Shown: positions 33,767-42,902 of the stretch, piece after piece | Position numbering within the stretch: position 1 is the stretch's first letter | How the letters are laid out: each line of letters opens with the position of its first letter | Source of the DNA: Bacteroidia bacterium | GTDB taxonomy: Bacteria > Bacteroidota > Bacteroidia > Bacteroidales > Paludibacteraceae | NCBI GenBank assembly: GCA_009929375.1 | Contig: SAAO01000015.1 | Location: 1-64,000 of the forward strand | Reading direction: 5' to 3' | DNA: 64,000 bases | The notes under the pieces: model-generated | What the model saw: the letters and a program-made list of their open reading frames with translations, nothing else | Told to the model about the DNA's origin: nothing | The model's database searches: none | Position numbers and translations under genes: made by a program

Positions 33767-35143
33767 TTATTCTTTCCACTTAAAAGTTACAACTTCGCCT
33801 GGTTTGAAAGTGTAACTGAACAGTTTTTTGTCGGTCTGAATCAATACTTCTTTTGCTTCAGAGCCGTAATAAACTCCCATATATACCAATGTTCCGTCAG
33901 GATTCAGGAAAGCTGCACCTTTTACTGCTTCACCGTTTGAAACCAAACGTTTTGCATTGGGTTGAATAAACTTTCCGTAATGAGTCAGGGCATAATACTC
34001 TGCATGTTTCTTTATTTCACCCGATTTGTTGATTTCCACCACGCCATAGCAGTCCTGACAACCAAAGTTTTTAGGTCCGTTATTTTCATCGAGTGCCAGA
34101 TTCCACAGAAGTGCGTTTTTGCTCCAGCAATTCATGGCACCCACAAAAAGCTCACCCACATACCAACGTACATTCTGATCGAAATCAGGTGCCCAACCAC
34201 CTCCCGATTGCTCGGTAAAATAAACATTGCGGTCAGGATGTGCTTCATGTACCTTGCAAAGAGCCGAAATGTGTCCTTTGTAAAGATGAAAACCTGAGCC
34301 ATCCACATATTCCTTTGCTTTTGCGTCGTTCATAATGCTGATCGGATAATCGGGATTATCGCAGTTATGATCGAAAAGTACAATTTTGGTTTGCAGTCCT
34401 GAAGCTTTCAGTTTCGGACCGAAATGATCACGGATAAATACCTTTTGTTCTTCGGCTGTCATGTCCATGCAAGGATAAGCAGCAGTGCCATATTCTGGCT
34501 CGTTTTGCACGGTCATAGTATGAATATCGATACCTTCCTGTTTGTAAGCCTGAATGTATTTTATCAGATAATCGGCATACACATCGTAACAGTCGGGACG
34601 AAGTTTTCCGCCCACCATACTGTTATTTGTTTTCATCCATGCCGGAGGACTCCAGGGCGTTGCCATAATTTGCATTCCCGGATTTATAGCCAGAATTTCT
34701 TTCAGCATAGGAATCACATCTTTATGATCTTCAGCAATTGAAAAATTTGAAAGTGTAAAATCTTCGGTTTCGCTATAGCTGAAGAAATTAAACGAGAAAT
34801 CGGAAGCTCCCACAGCCAGACGAGTGTAGTTGATACCAACTCCTGAAGGTGTAAAAAGCTCTCTGAAAAGCGAGTCGCGTTTTGCAGGTGTCAGATTGTG
34901 ATGAAACACCCAGGCCGAAGCGTGAGTAAGTGCTGCACCTACGCCATGAACTGTCTGACAGGTATCAGCTGCCGAAATTCTGATAATTTCAGAGCCTTTT
35001 TTAAGATCTTTGCCAAAAAGAATTTCCTTTTCGACTAATAAACTATCGGTATCAGGCAATGAGCTCAGAACCTGAATTTTTTCGGCCTGGCTGCATGACA
35101 TCAGACCTAAAGTAAGTGCAAGTAGTGTTGATTTGAATTGCAT
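33767..35143 (-). CDS. GH30 glycosidase, lipoprotein (probable beta-1,6-glucanase/glucosidase), copy 2
   Basis: 458 residues with a lipoprotein signal (lipobox LMSC). It is a GH30 TIM barrel with a beta-sandwich: substrate-site QTVHGVGAALTHAS, MATPWSPPAWMKTN, acid/base Glu in TVQNEPEYG and nucleophile Glu in VYFTEQSGGGW. In Bacteroides, GH30 subfamily 3 enzymes of this type hydrolyse fungal beta-1,6-glucan. It is the last gene of the SusC-SusD locus and is a paralogue of the gene 14 bp upstream, so the two were probably produced by tandem duplication. Confidence 0.9.
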   Translation of the reverse strand: MQFKSTLLALTLGLMSCSQAEKIQVLSSLPDTDSLLVEKEILFGKDLKKGSEIIRISAADTCQTVHGVGAALTHASAWVFHHNLTPAKRDSLFRELFTPSGVGINYTRLAVGASDFSFNFFSYSETEDFTLSNFSIAEDHKDVIPMLKEILAINPGMQIMATPWSPPAWMKTNNSMVGGKLRPDCYDVYADYLIKYIQAYKQEGIDIHTMTVQNEPEYGTAAYPCMDMTAEEQKVFIRDHFGPKLKASGLQTKIVLFDHNCDNPDYPISIMNDAKAKEYVDGSGFHLYKGHISALCKVHEAHPDRNVYFTEQSGGGWAPDFDQNVRWYVGELFVGAMNCWSKNALLWNLALDENNGPKNFGCQDCYGVVEINKSGEIKKHAEYYALTHYGKFIQPNAKRLVSNGEAVKGAAFLNPDGTLVYMGVYYGSEAKEVLIQTDKKLFSYTFKPGEVVTFKWKE

Positions 35144-35157
35144 AATTTATTGTTATT

Positions 35158-36606
35158 TTATTTGAATTTGAATGTAACCACAGATTCGTTGTACTGGTCA
35201 TAAGTGAATTTTCGATTTCCAATACGAATACTGTATTTTTGTTTGGCTCCGCTGCGGTTGAGAACCACCACTACTTTGGTGCCGTCAGTATTCAGAAAGG
35301 AAGATACCGTGAATCCACCGGGCCAGTTGGCTGAACTGTTTTTAATACGCAGGGCATCCATTCGAACTGTTTTTGCAAAATGTCCAAGTAAATAGTATTC
35401 TTCGTTTCTCTGATATTTACCATCAATTTTTATAGTCACAACGCCACGACAATTCTGACAACCGCCCGTGGTTGTGGTAGGGCCACTTTTTTCGTTAAGT
35501 GCCAGATTCCACATTAAAAAGTTTTTCGAACCACGGTTTACCGAGGCCATCAGAAACTCCTTCATATACCAGAACATATTTCCCATACGTGTGTCGGTAT
35601 TCCAGCCTCCGCCCGATTGTTCGGTAAAATAAACGTCTTTGTCAGGGTGTTTGTCCTGCAATAAGTCAATGGCCGCTGCATTTCCTCCGTATCCGTGCCA
35701 GCCAGTTCCGGCCACATATTGTCGGGTAATGGGGTCGTTGAGAATGTTCATGGGATAATATGACATATCGAAATTATGATCCCAAATAATGATTTTTGTT
35801 TTGATATTGTTGGCAACGAATTTAGGTCCGAGATAGTCGCGGATAATTTCGTTTTGTTCCTGCCAAAGCATTTTCATGGTCGGATAACCATTGGTTTCGT
35901 GCATGGGCTCATTCTGAATGGTAATGGCATCGATATGAATTCCTTCCGCTTCGAAAGCTTTGATATACTTCACAAAGTATTCAGCAAAATCATTATATAC
36001 CTCTTTACCTTTTAAACTACCTCCGTTCATGCTGTTATTTGCTTTCATCCATGCCGGTGCACTCCAGGGACTTGCCATAATTTTTATATCCGGATTTATT
36101 GCCAGAATCTGACGTAATACAGGAATCAGATCATTGCGGTCGCGTTCGGGTATCGCAAACTGATTAATGTCGGGCTGATCGCAATAACTATATGTGCCAA
36201 TCGAAAAGTCGGAAGAGCCAATAGTAATTCGCAGATAGTTTATACCAATACCTTTTTCAGGGTCAAATAAATCCTCGAGTAAAGGCGTTCTGTCGGCCGA
36301 GTTGAGTTGATTAATCAGATAAGCTGAAGAACCTGTAAGCGCAGCTCCAAAACCGTCGATACTTTGATAAGTGGTGGTTGAGTCGAGCACGATGGTGAAA
36401 TTACCAATGTCGCGCGAGAAATTTATCGGAAGCTGTTTCTGGTGCAGATGTACTTCGTTGTCGGTTGTAAGCCATAAATTTACGTCTCCTATTGAATCAA
36501 CGGGATCCGGATCCGGGTTTGGATCCTGCGTAACCGGATCTTTACAACTATGGAAAAGGAGTATAAGAGCAAGAAAGATGAATGATATTGCTGATTTTTG
36601 TGACAT
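35158..36606 (-). CDS. GH30 glycosidase, lipoprotein (probable beta-1,6-glucanase/glucosidase), copy 1
   Basis: 482 residues from the ATG at 36606, which begins MSQKSAISFIFLALILLFHSC, a lipoprotein signal; the longer frame to 36666 would place a poor leader in front. Catalytic motifs match GH30: QSIDGFGAALTGSS, MASPWSAPAWMKAN, TIQNEPMHET (acid/base Glu) and VYFTEQSGGGWNT (nucleophile Glu). The linker after the lipobox is Asp/Pro-rich (DPNPDPDPVD). Similarity to copy 2 is high in the barrel. It probably cuts beta-1,6-glucan at the cell surface. Confidence 0.9.
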   Translation of the reverse strand: MSQKSAISFIFLALILLFHSCKDPVTQDPNPDPDPVDSIGDVNLWLTTDNEVHLHQKQLPINFSRDIGNFTIVLDSTTTYQSIDGFGAALTGSSAYLINQLNSADRTPLLEDLFDPEKGIGINYLRITIGSSDFSIGTYSYCDQPDINQFAIPERDRNDLIPVLRQILAINPDIKIMASPWSAPAWMKANNSMNGGSLKGKEVYNDFAEYFVKYIKAFEAEGIHIDAITIQNEPMHETNGYPTMKMLWQEQNEIIRDYLGPKFVANNIKTKIIIWDHNFDMSYYPMNILNDPITRQYVAGTGWHGYGGNAAAIDLLQDKHPDKDVYFTEQSGGGWNTDTRMGNMFWYMKEFLMASVNRGSKNFLMWNLALNEKSGPTTTTGGCQNCRGVVTIKIDGKYQRNEEYYLLGHFAKTVRMDALRIKNSSANWPGGFTVSSFLNTDGTKVVVVLNRSGAKQKYSIRIGNRKFTYDQYNESVVTFKFK

Positions 36607-36773
36607 AGTATTTATAAAAATAAGAAGCGTTCCCGGGGATAGTATATATGAACGCAAATTACGCAAATTTTAGTCTCCAAACCTACAAAACGATGAATAA
36701 AAATTTCAGTCAGCTTGTATGAATTAGTGGCTTATTTGCGTAATTTGTGTTCAGTGACTATTTACATAGTCTG

Positions 36774-38225
36774 TTATTTTATTTTTTCAAATGTACTGAC
36801 TTTATTGTTAATGTCAAGTACAAAACGATAAATACCGGGTAAATTTTTGAAAGAAGCTGTTCCTGCAAAATTACCTTTGTCGTTCGGTGAGGGCGAGAAC
36901 AGGTATCCGTTAGCCGGAAGCTGATAGTTTTGCGAGCTTTCTTCGCCTCCCCAACCGCGCTGGTGCATAAATTTCACACTAAATGTCAGTCGCCATGGTT
37001 CTGCTGCTGTTGGTTCAATTTCGTGTTCGGCATAGAATACCGATTCGAAAACGCCATCAGATATTTTACGGCAGAAATGATATTCGAGTGGCGAGTTCCA
37101 GTTCCACGAAGTGGTTTTTACACCCGGTGTACGGGCAGGACCCGAACCAACTCCTACGAGCCATAAAGCATCCGGATAGACAGCATTAGGCTGTTCTACA
37201 AATACATACTCAAGTCCCGGGTGGAAATAAACAGTATAAATACCTGTTTTGCCGAGGAATTTCACTGTGTTTGCACCCGTTGGTTCAAAGAATGTCGGAT
37301 TCATGCAGTTTGCTACGTCGCTGAGTCCGGTAATGGTCATTTCAGTACCTTCGCCCAGATACATAACTGTGCTTTTCCAATCTTCTTTTTTCGCAACGTT
37401 CATATGGTCAATCCATGTCAGCTGAACAGTGCTAAAATTATTGATGTTCATTGTAGTGGCCGGCATGAGTTTATCACCTTCGCCAACTACGGTAAAATTG
37501 AATAGATCGAGAGTGATCTTTTTGAAACCAACCAAAGTCGGATCGTAAAGCTTTATCACATCGCCCGACACAGTGGTAGTAGTGCCTTCCACTGTTACAT
37601 CAACCAGACTCATAGCGCCATTCACAGTCCCAAAAACCAGATTTTCAGGATTTAACCAGTCAATTTTCTTAAAGCGGTTCACTTTGGTTGCCAGTCTGAA
37701 AGTAATGTCGCTACCAAAATTCAGACCATCGGCAGTGTAAATGTGATTATCTGCATCAGTAAGCTTCATTTCTACAGTTGCAGTAGGCGTTACCAGAAAT
37801 ATCGAAGGAATTTCGGGGCGCGAAGCAATAGTGCTTGCAATAATGGTATCTCTTTTTGTTCCTTCTACATTTTCAGAAGTTAAATGTACTTCCACTTCTG
37901 CACCATGAGGCATACGGGCTACAAATGGTATCCAGTATTTCTGTGTATAAGTGGCTTTCTGACCTTTTGTTCTGATTTTTTCAGTTGCAATAATCTCATC
38001 GCCAACCACCACTTTTATGCTAAGCGTGGAAAGTGGGGTAAGCGGGTCGGATACTCCTACTGATAAGGTAATTGAATCGCCGTACATAATGGCTGTTTCT
38101 GCCACTGAGGCATTATCGAAAACGGGCATCGAAGCCGGAAAGTGAACACGAAGTTCCTCTTCCTGGCACGAAGCAAAAAATACTGCCATCAGCCCGATTA
38201 TTGTGGTTTTAAATATGTTTTTCAT
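36774..38225 (-). CDS. Surface glycan-binding-type lipoprotein of the SusCD locus
   Basis: 483 residues with a lipoprotein signal (MKNIFKTTIIGLMAVFFASC). It has several beta-sandwich-like domains: an Ig-like N-terminal part (VSDPLTPLSTLSIKVVVGDE), a middle domain, and a C-terminal domain with PDALWLVGVGSGPARTPG and YLFSPSPNDKGNF. The layout recalls the DUF5125/DUF5016/DUF5121 surface proteins that follow SusD and present glycans to the SusC-SusD transporter. No enzyme motif is visible. It lies 26 bp after SusD. Confidence 0.75.
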   Translation of the reverse strand: MKNIFKTTIIGLMAVFFASCQEEELRVHFPASMPVFDNASVAETAIMYGDSITLSVGVSDPLTPLSTLSIKVVVGDEIIATEKIRTKGQKATYTQKYWIPFVARMPHGAEVEVHLTSENVEGTKRDTIIASTIASRPEIPSIFLVTPTATVEMKLTDADNHIYTADGLNFGSDITFRLATKVNRFKKIDWLNPENLVFGTVNGAMSLVDVTVEGTTTTVSGDVIKLYDPTLVGFKKITLDLFNFTVVGEGDKLMPATTMNINNFSTVQLTWIDHMNVAKKEDWKSTVMYLGEGTEMTITGLSDVANCMNPTFFEPTGANTVKFLGKTGIYTVYFHPGLEYVFVEQPNAVYPDALWLVGVGSGPARTPGVKTTSWNWNSPLEYHFCRKISDGVFESVFYAEHEIEPTAAEPWRLTFSVKFMHQRGWGGEESSQNYQLPANGYLFSPSPNDKGNFAGTASFKNLPGIYRFVLDINNKVSTFEKIK

Positions 38226-38251
38226 TTTTATTTACGTTGAATGTTTAAAAA

Positions 38252-39775
38252 TTAATAACCAGGATTCTGAACGAGATTTGTATTCAGGTCGATAGCTGTT
38301 GAAGGTATCGGGAATAAATATGAAGTCTCGGTATATGCTCTGCGAAGCGGTAAACGACCACTGTCGCGTGAGTTGAGTGAATTCATAACTTCTTCAACTT
38401 TTTCGTAACGTACGAGGTCGAACCAGCGCTGTCCTTCGAATGCAAGTTCAAGACGTCTTTCTTTCAGAATGGCATTCAACATGCTTTCTTTCGATGCTTT
38501 TGCACTTGCGGGTAAAACCGGAAGCGAAACACGTGCTCTTACCTGATTTACAATTGCTTCAGCAGCTTCGAGATTGGCAGCACCATCCAGATTGGCAAGT
38601 GCTTCAGCCTTCAAAAGCAGAATGTCGGCAAAACGTATTTTAATAATACTGTGAGCAGACGAACGCATTTTATACATAAATGGATAATGATTTGAAGGAT
38701 AATAGTTGCTCCAGCCAGCTTCGTAATATACAATTGATTCGTTTTTACGGATGTTGTCATTTTCGGCATCAAATGCTGCAATCAGGTCGCGTGATGGTGT
38801 TACCCATTTTGCCCACGAGAAGTTCGATTCAGGATTGAGAAGGTCTTTTCCAAACATCCATGTTACCCAGTTTCCACCACCGGTGAAAAAGTTCACTTCA
38901 AGGATTGATTCTGCTGTCGATCTGTTTTTCAGGTCGGTACCAGCTGCATTCATAGCATAAATGTCTGAATAGCTTGGATTAAGTACAAAACCATCAGCAA
39001 TTACTTCGTTACAATATTGTAACACTTTAGCATAATCGCGTGCAGGTTTTTCGGCATATACTTTTGCCAAAAGTGCTCTTGCTACCGATTTCGAAAGTTT
39101 TGTTTTATCGCCGGCGTTGTTGGCAGGAGCATCCACAATGGCTTCTGTCAAATCTTTTATCATTTGTGCATAAGCCTCTGATGGTTCAGTTTGTTTCGGA
39201 TAATACAAAGGATAAACTTCCTCGATATTTTCGGCAGTAATATCGGTTCCTTCTTTCGTTACCACAGGAATATTTCCCCAAAGGCGAATCATATCGAACC
39301 ATACCAACGAACGGAAAATTTTAGCTTCAGCTTTCCACTGTTTACGTTCTGTAGCTGTAAGCGTTGGATCCGGTACTTTGTCAATGTTTTCAATCACAGT
39401 ATTTGCTTGTGCCACAGAGGCCAGATATCTGTCCCAGTCACGACCAATCACACTGTTTCCTCCATCAATCGAGTTGTTTTCCACAGGCATAACCTGCGAA
39501 CCGGTAGTACCGGCATATGAATTGTCTGAGCGTGTTTCGCAAAGCATAATCAAATCGAGATACCAATGTTCCTGGTCCTGAAGTTTCTGGTAAAGCGACT
39601 GATATTGAGAGAACATTTCGGCTTTTGTCTTGTATTTAATTGAGTCGGTGCTCGATGTTTGTCCGTATGTTTTTTCAGAAAATTCCGAAATCGGATCGTA
39701 GTCGAGCGAGCAGGAAACAGCAGTAAGTGCCAGTGCTCCTGCAAAAACTATTTTAGAAATATTTTTTGTTTTCAT
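38252..39775 (-). CDS. SusD-like nutrient-binding outer membrane lipoprotein
   Basis: 507 residues with a lipoprotein signal (KIVFAGALALTAVSC). It has TPR-like helical repeats typical of SusD (KQWKAEAKIFRSLVWFDMIRLWGNIPVV), the RagB/SusD C-terminal signature (KIRFADILLLKAEALANL, ILKERRLELAFEGQRWFDLVRY), and ends FPIPSTAIDLNTNLVQNPGY. SusD forms a lid on the SusC barrel and captures oligosaccharides. It follows the SusC gene by 14 bp, in the usual order. Confidence 0.95.
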   Translation of the reverse strand: MKTKNISKIVFAGALALTAVSCSLDYDPISEFSEKTYGQTSSTDSIKYKTKAEMFSQYQSLYQKLQDQEHWYLDLIMLCETRSDNSYAGTTGSQVMPVENNSIDGGNSVIGRDWDRYLASVAQANTVIENIDKVPDPTLTATERKQWKAEAKIFRSLVWFDMIRLWGNIPVVTKEGTDITAENIEEVYPLYYPKQTEPSEAYAQMIKDLTEAIVDAPANNAGDKTKLSKSVARALLAKVYAEKPARDYAKVLQYCNEVIADGFVLNPSYSDIYAMNAAGTDLKNRSTAESILEVNFFTGGGNWVTWMFGKDLLNPESNFSWAKWVTPSRDLIAAFDAENDNIRKNESIVYYEAGWSNYYPSNHYPFMYKMRSSAHSIIKIRFADILLLKAEALANLDGAANLEAAEAIVNQVRARVSLPVLPASAKASKESMLNAILKERRLELAFEGQRWFDLVRYEKVEEVMNSLNSRDSGRLPLRRAYTETSYLFPIPSTAIDLNTNLVQNPGY

Positions 39776-39789
39776 CTGTTTCGTAATTT

Positions 39790-42700
39790 TTAAAATTCAA
39801 CATTTAATCCTACAATGAAAGTGCGGGTTTGCGGATAGGTTCCCCAGTCGATTCCCTGTACTGTACCACTGTTTCCCCACTGATTTACTTCAGGGTCGAA
39901 ACCGAGGTAATTTGTGAAAGTAAACAGGTTCGAAGCTGTCATGTAGGGTTGAAGTTTGATAATACCCAGTTTTTTCATTTTGGCAGGAGATACATTGTAC
40001 GATAAAGTTACGTCTTTAATTCTCAGGAAGCTACCATCTTCGATATAATATGACGATACTTTCATGTCGTAACCGGCTTTAGGAATTGAGGTAATCATAC
40101 CCGGACGACGCCAGCGATCAAGCACGCGGGTCGATTGGTTTTTGGCATCGTACATACCTTCGGTTTCCATACGCGAAGCATTGTAAATGTCGTTTCCATA
40201 AGAACCCTGAAGCAAGATACTCAAATCGAAGTTTTTGTACGAGAAGAAATTGGTCATACCAAAAGTAAAATCCGGATTCGGGTCTCCGATATAAGTTTTA
40301 TCCGAAGTGGTAATTGAACCATCTTTGTTAATGTCACGATACATCAATTCACCTGTTTCAGGATCAACTCCATCACTGAAATATCCGTAGAATCCTCCGA
40401 GTGAATGACCGGGCTCGTTTCTTACCACAAATTCAGTAATGTTTTCGCTTGTTTTTGCAGCATAATATACCTGCGAAAGAACTAATTTCGTCAATTGGTT
40501 TTTGTTGGTTGAAATGTTGAAATCAGTATTCCATTTGAAATTCTTTTTGTCGATATTTCTTGAATTAATACTGAATTCAAAACCTTTGTTCGACATTTCA
40601 CCTTCGTTACGTGTAATAGTCGAAGCTGTAGAAGCACCAGCAGGAAGTGTTACATACATCAACATATCGGTTGTGTATTTTGAATAATAATCAAGCGCAA
40701 AAGTCAGTCTGTTTTTCAAAATAGTCAAATCGAGACCGAAGTTGGTTTGAGTGGTTGTTTCCCAGGTAAGGTCAGAGTTGCGTAGTTCGTTCATTGTAAT
40801 TACAGGCACTGCAAGAGCTTTCCCATCTTCCCACCAGTTCTGACGGTTGATTACAAAGCGTTGCAAATAACTATAATCACTCAGGCCGGCCTGATTACCG
40901 GTTTGTCCCCAGCCTCCGCGGATTTTTAAATCATCAATCCATGTAAGGTCTTTCATGAAATTTTCAGACGAAACACGCCAAGCGGCCGATGCAGATGGGA
41001 AATATCCCCAGCGGTGATTCGGATTCAGTTTTGATGAACCGTCCACACGCATATTTACAGTGGCCAGATATTTACTGTCGTAGTTGTATGACAAACGACC
41101 TACGTATGACATAATAGCCCAGGCTGATTCAAATGAACCACTTCCCTGCGATACCTTGTTACCGGCATTTACAGTTTTAATACTGCCATCGTGAAAGTAT
41201 TGTGAACTAACATAAGATTTACTGTAGTTTGATGTGGTAGCCGAAGTTCCACCCATGAAATCAACATTGTGTTTTCCGAATGACTCATTGTAACTTAAAA
41301 TATTGTCGTAAATCATTACAGTCCCAATCGAACGGTCGTCGCTCGCAACGCCACCCATTGTACGTCCATAGCCTGTTTTTACAGGGTCGAGGAAGCTTGT
41401 GTAATTGTTGTAAAGACGATCGAGAGTTACCGAAGAACGTAGTTTTAAATTCGGAAGGAAATTAATTTCAGCGCTTCCGGTGCTGATCAAACGGTTGTTC
41501 ATTGTTTTGTTGTCGGCTGTACGCGACATATTCTCAACAGGTGTGGTAATGTTTACACCATAGAAATTATCGTAATATTGTCCGGGGTTGTTTTCGTCCC
41601 AGATAGGAGCGTAAGTTGGTGTATTGATAACCGAAAGTACCACACCGGCACGATTGGCTCCCAATCCACTCACAATTCCATTGCTTTTATAGTCGGAGTA
41701 AGAAATATTAGCACCGATTTTCAGCCATGGACGAATCTGATTTTCAATATTGGTACGGAAATTAAAGCGTTCGAAATATGCAACTTTGATGATACCTTCT
41801 TCTCCTGTGTAACCTGCTGAAAGATAGTAATTTATTTTATCGGTAGCATTCGAAATCGAAAGCTGATAGTTCTGAGTCAGCGCATTCTGGAAAGTTTCGT
41901 CGTACCAATCTGTTCTGTCAGTAAGTGTGGCTGGCAGAGCTGTGGTCGAACCCATATCCTCAAGCAGTTCACGATATTGATCCACATTGAGTGATTCGAT
42001 ACGTTTTGTAAGGCTTGTAACCCCTGCATATGCATTCAACGAAATTTTTCCTTTTCCTTTGGCACCGTTTTTTGTTGTAATAAGAATAACGCCATTGGCT
42101 GCACGCGAACCATAAATTGCTGCCGAAGAGGCATCTTTCAATACCTGCATGCTTTCAATGTCGTTGGCCGAAAGGAATGAAATATTATCAAGAGTCACTC
42201 CATCCACAACATACAAGGGGTCGTTGCTTGAGTTCATCGAAGTGGTACCACGTACACGAATCACCATACCTTCACCGGGAAGTCCGTTCGGTTTGATAAC
42301 CGATACACCGGCAGCTTTTCCCTGCAAAGCCTGATCGGCAGAAACGATAGGGCGCTGATCGAGGTCTTTTGTCGAAACAGTAGTAATCGCAGTGGTTACG
42401 TCACGTTTTTTTACCGTTCCGAAACCAATTACCACAACCTCATCGAGTGTTTTAGTGTCTTCTTCAAGAGTAATTCTGATGTTTCTTTCCGAACCCACTT
42501 TTATTTCCTTAGGATTCATCCCAATGTAACTGATCACCAAAACGTCGCCCTGCGATGCTTCGATGCTGAACTTTCCATCGAAATCGGTGATAGTACCTGT
42601 TGTAGTACCCTTTATCAGTACGTTGGCACCGATAATTGACTCATTTCTACTGTCTGACACTACACCGTTTATTACGGCTTTTTGGGCAAACAAATTGAAC

Positions 42701-42795
42701 GGAATTGCCAATGACAATATCAGCACAAACCGTAGCAGACTTGTTCTGCCGACAGAAAAGACTGTCCTTTTTTGTTTTTTGTGAGTGATTTTCAT
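39790..42795 (-). CDS. SusC-like TonB-dependent glycan transporter
   Basis: 1,001 residues. After a signal region (LLRFVLILSLAIPFNLFAQ) comes a carboxypeptidase-regulatory-like domain (VINGVVSDSRNESIIGANV), the TonB box DEVVVIGFG, the plug domain (SADQALQGKAAGV, IRVRGTTSMNSSNDPLYVVDG), and a 22-strand barrel ending TRTFIVGLNVEF. It imports oligosaccharides across the outer membrane with energy from TonB-ExbBD. Its pairing with GH30 and GH3 enzymes points to beta-glucan import. Confidence 0.95.
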   Translation of the reverse strand: MKITHKKQKRTVFSVGRTSLLRFVLILSLAIPFNLFAQKAVINGVVSDSRNESIIGANVLIKGTTTGTITDFDGKFSIEASQGDVLVISYIGMNPKEIKVGSERNIRITLEEDTKTLDEVVVIGFGTVKKRDVTTAITTVSTKDLDQRPIVSADQALQGKAAGVSVIKPNGLPGEGMVIRVRGTTSMNSSNDPLYVVDGVTLDNISFLSANDIESMQVLKDASSAAIYGSRAANGVILITTKNGAKGKGKISLNAYAGVTSLTKRIESLNVDQYRELLEDMGSTTALPATLTDRTDWYDETFQNALTQNYQLSISNATDKINYYLSAGYTGEEGIIKVAYFERFNFRTNIENQIRPWLKIGANISYSDYKSNGIVSGLGANRAGVVLSVINTPTYAPIWDENNPGQYYDNFYGVNITTPVENMSRTADNKTMNNRLISTGSAEINFLPNLKLRSSVTLDRLYNNYTSFLDPVKTGYGRTMGGVASDDRSIGTVMIYDNILSYNESFGKHNVDFMGGTSATTSNYSKSYVSSQYFHDGSIKTVNAGNKVSQGSGSFESAWAIMSYVGRLSYNYDSKYLATVNMRVDGSSKLNPNHRWGYFPSASAAWRVSSENFMKDLTWIDDLKIRGGWGQTGNQAGLSDYSYLQRFVINRQNWWEDGKALAVPVITMNELRNSDLTWETTTQTNFGLDLTILKNRLTFALDYYSKYTTDMLMYVTLPAGASTASTITRNEGEMSNKGFEFSINSRNIDKKNFKWNTDFNISTNKNQLTKLVLSQVYYAAKTSENITEFVVRNEPGHSLGGFYGYFSDGVDPETGELMYRDINKDGSITTSDKTYIGDPNPDFTFGMTNFFSYKNFDLSILLQGSYGNDIYNASRMETEGMYDAKNQSTRVLDRWRRPGMITSIPKAGYDMKVSSYYIEDGSFLRIKDVTLSYNVSPAKMKKLGIIKLQPYMTASNLFTFTNYLGFDPEVNQWGNSGTVQGIDWGTYPQTRTFIVGLNVEF

Positions 42796-42902
42796 ATGTA
42801 TTTATTTGTTTTTGTTAATTATCAAATGATACCTGCACATTAAATTATACTGCGTGGCAGTTATAATTCTTTGCGCATGTATCATTGAATTAAATTGATT
42901 TA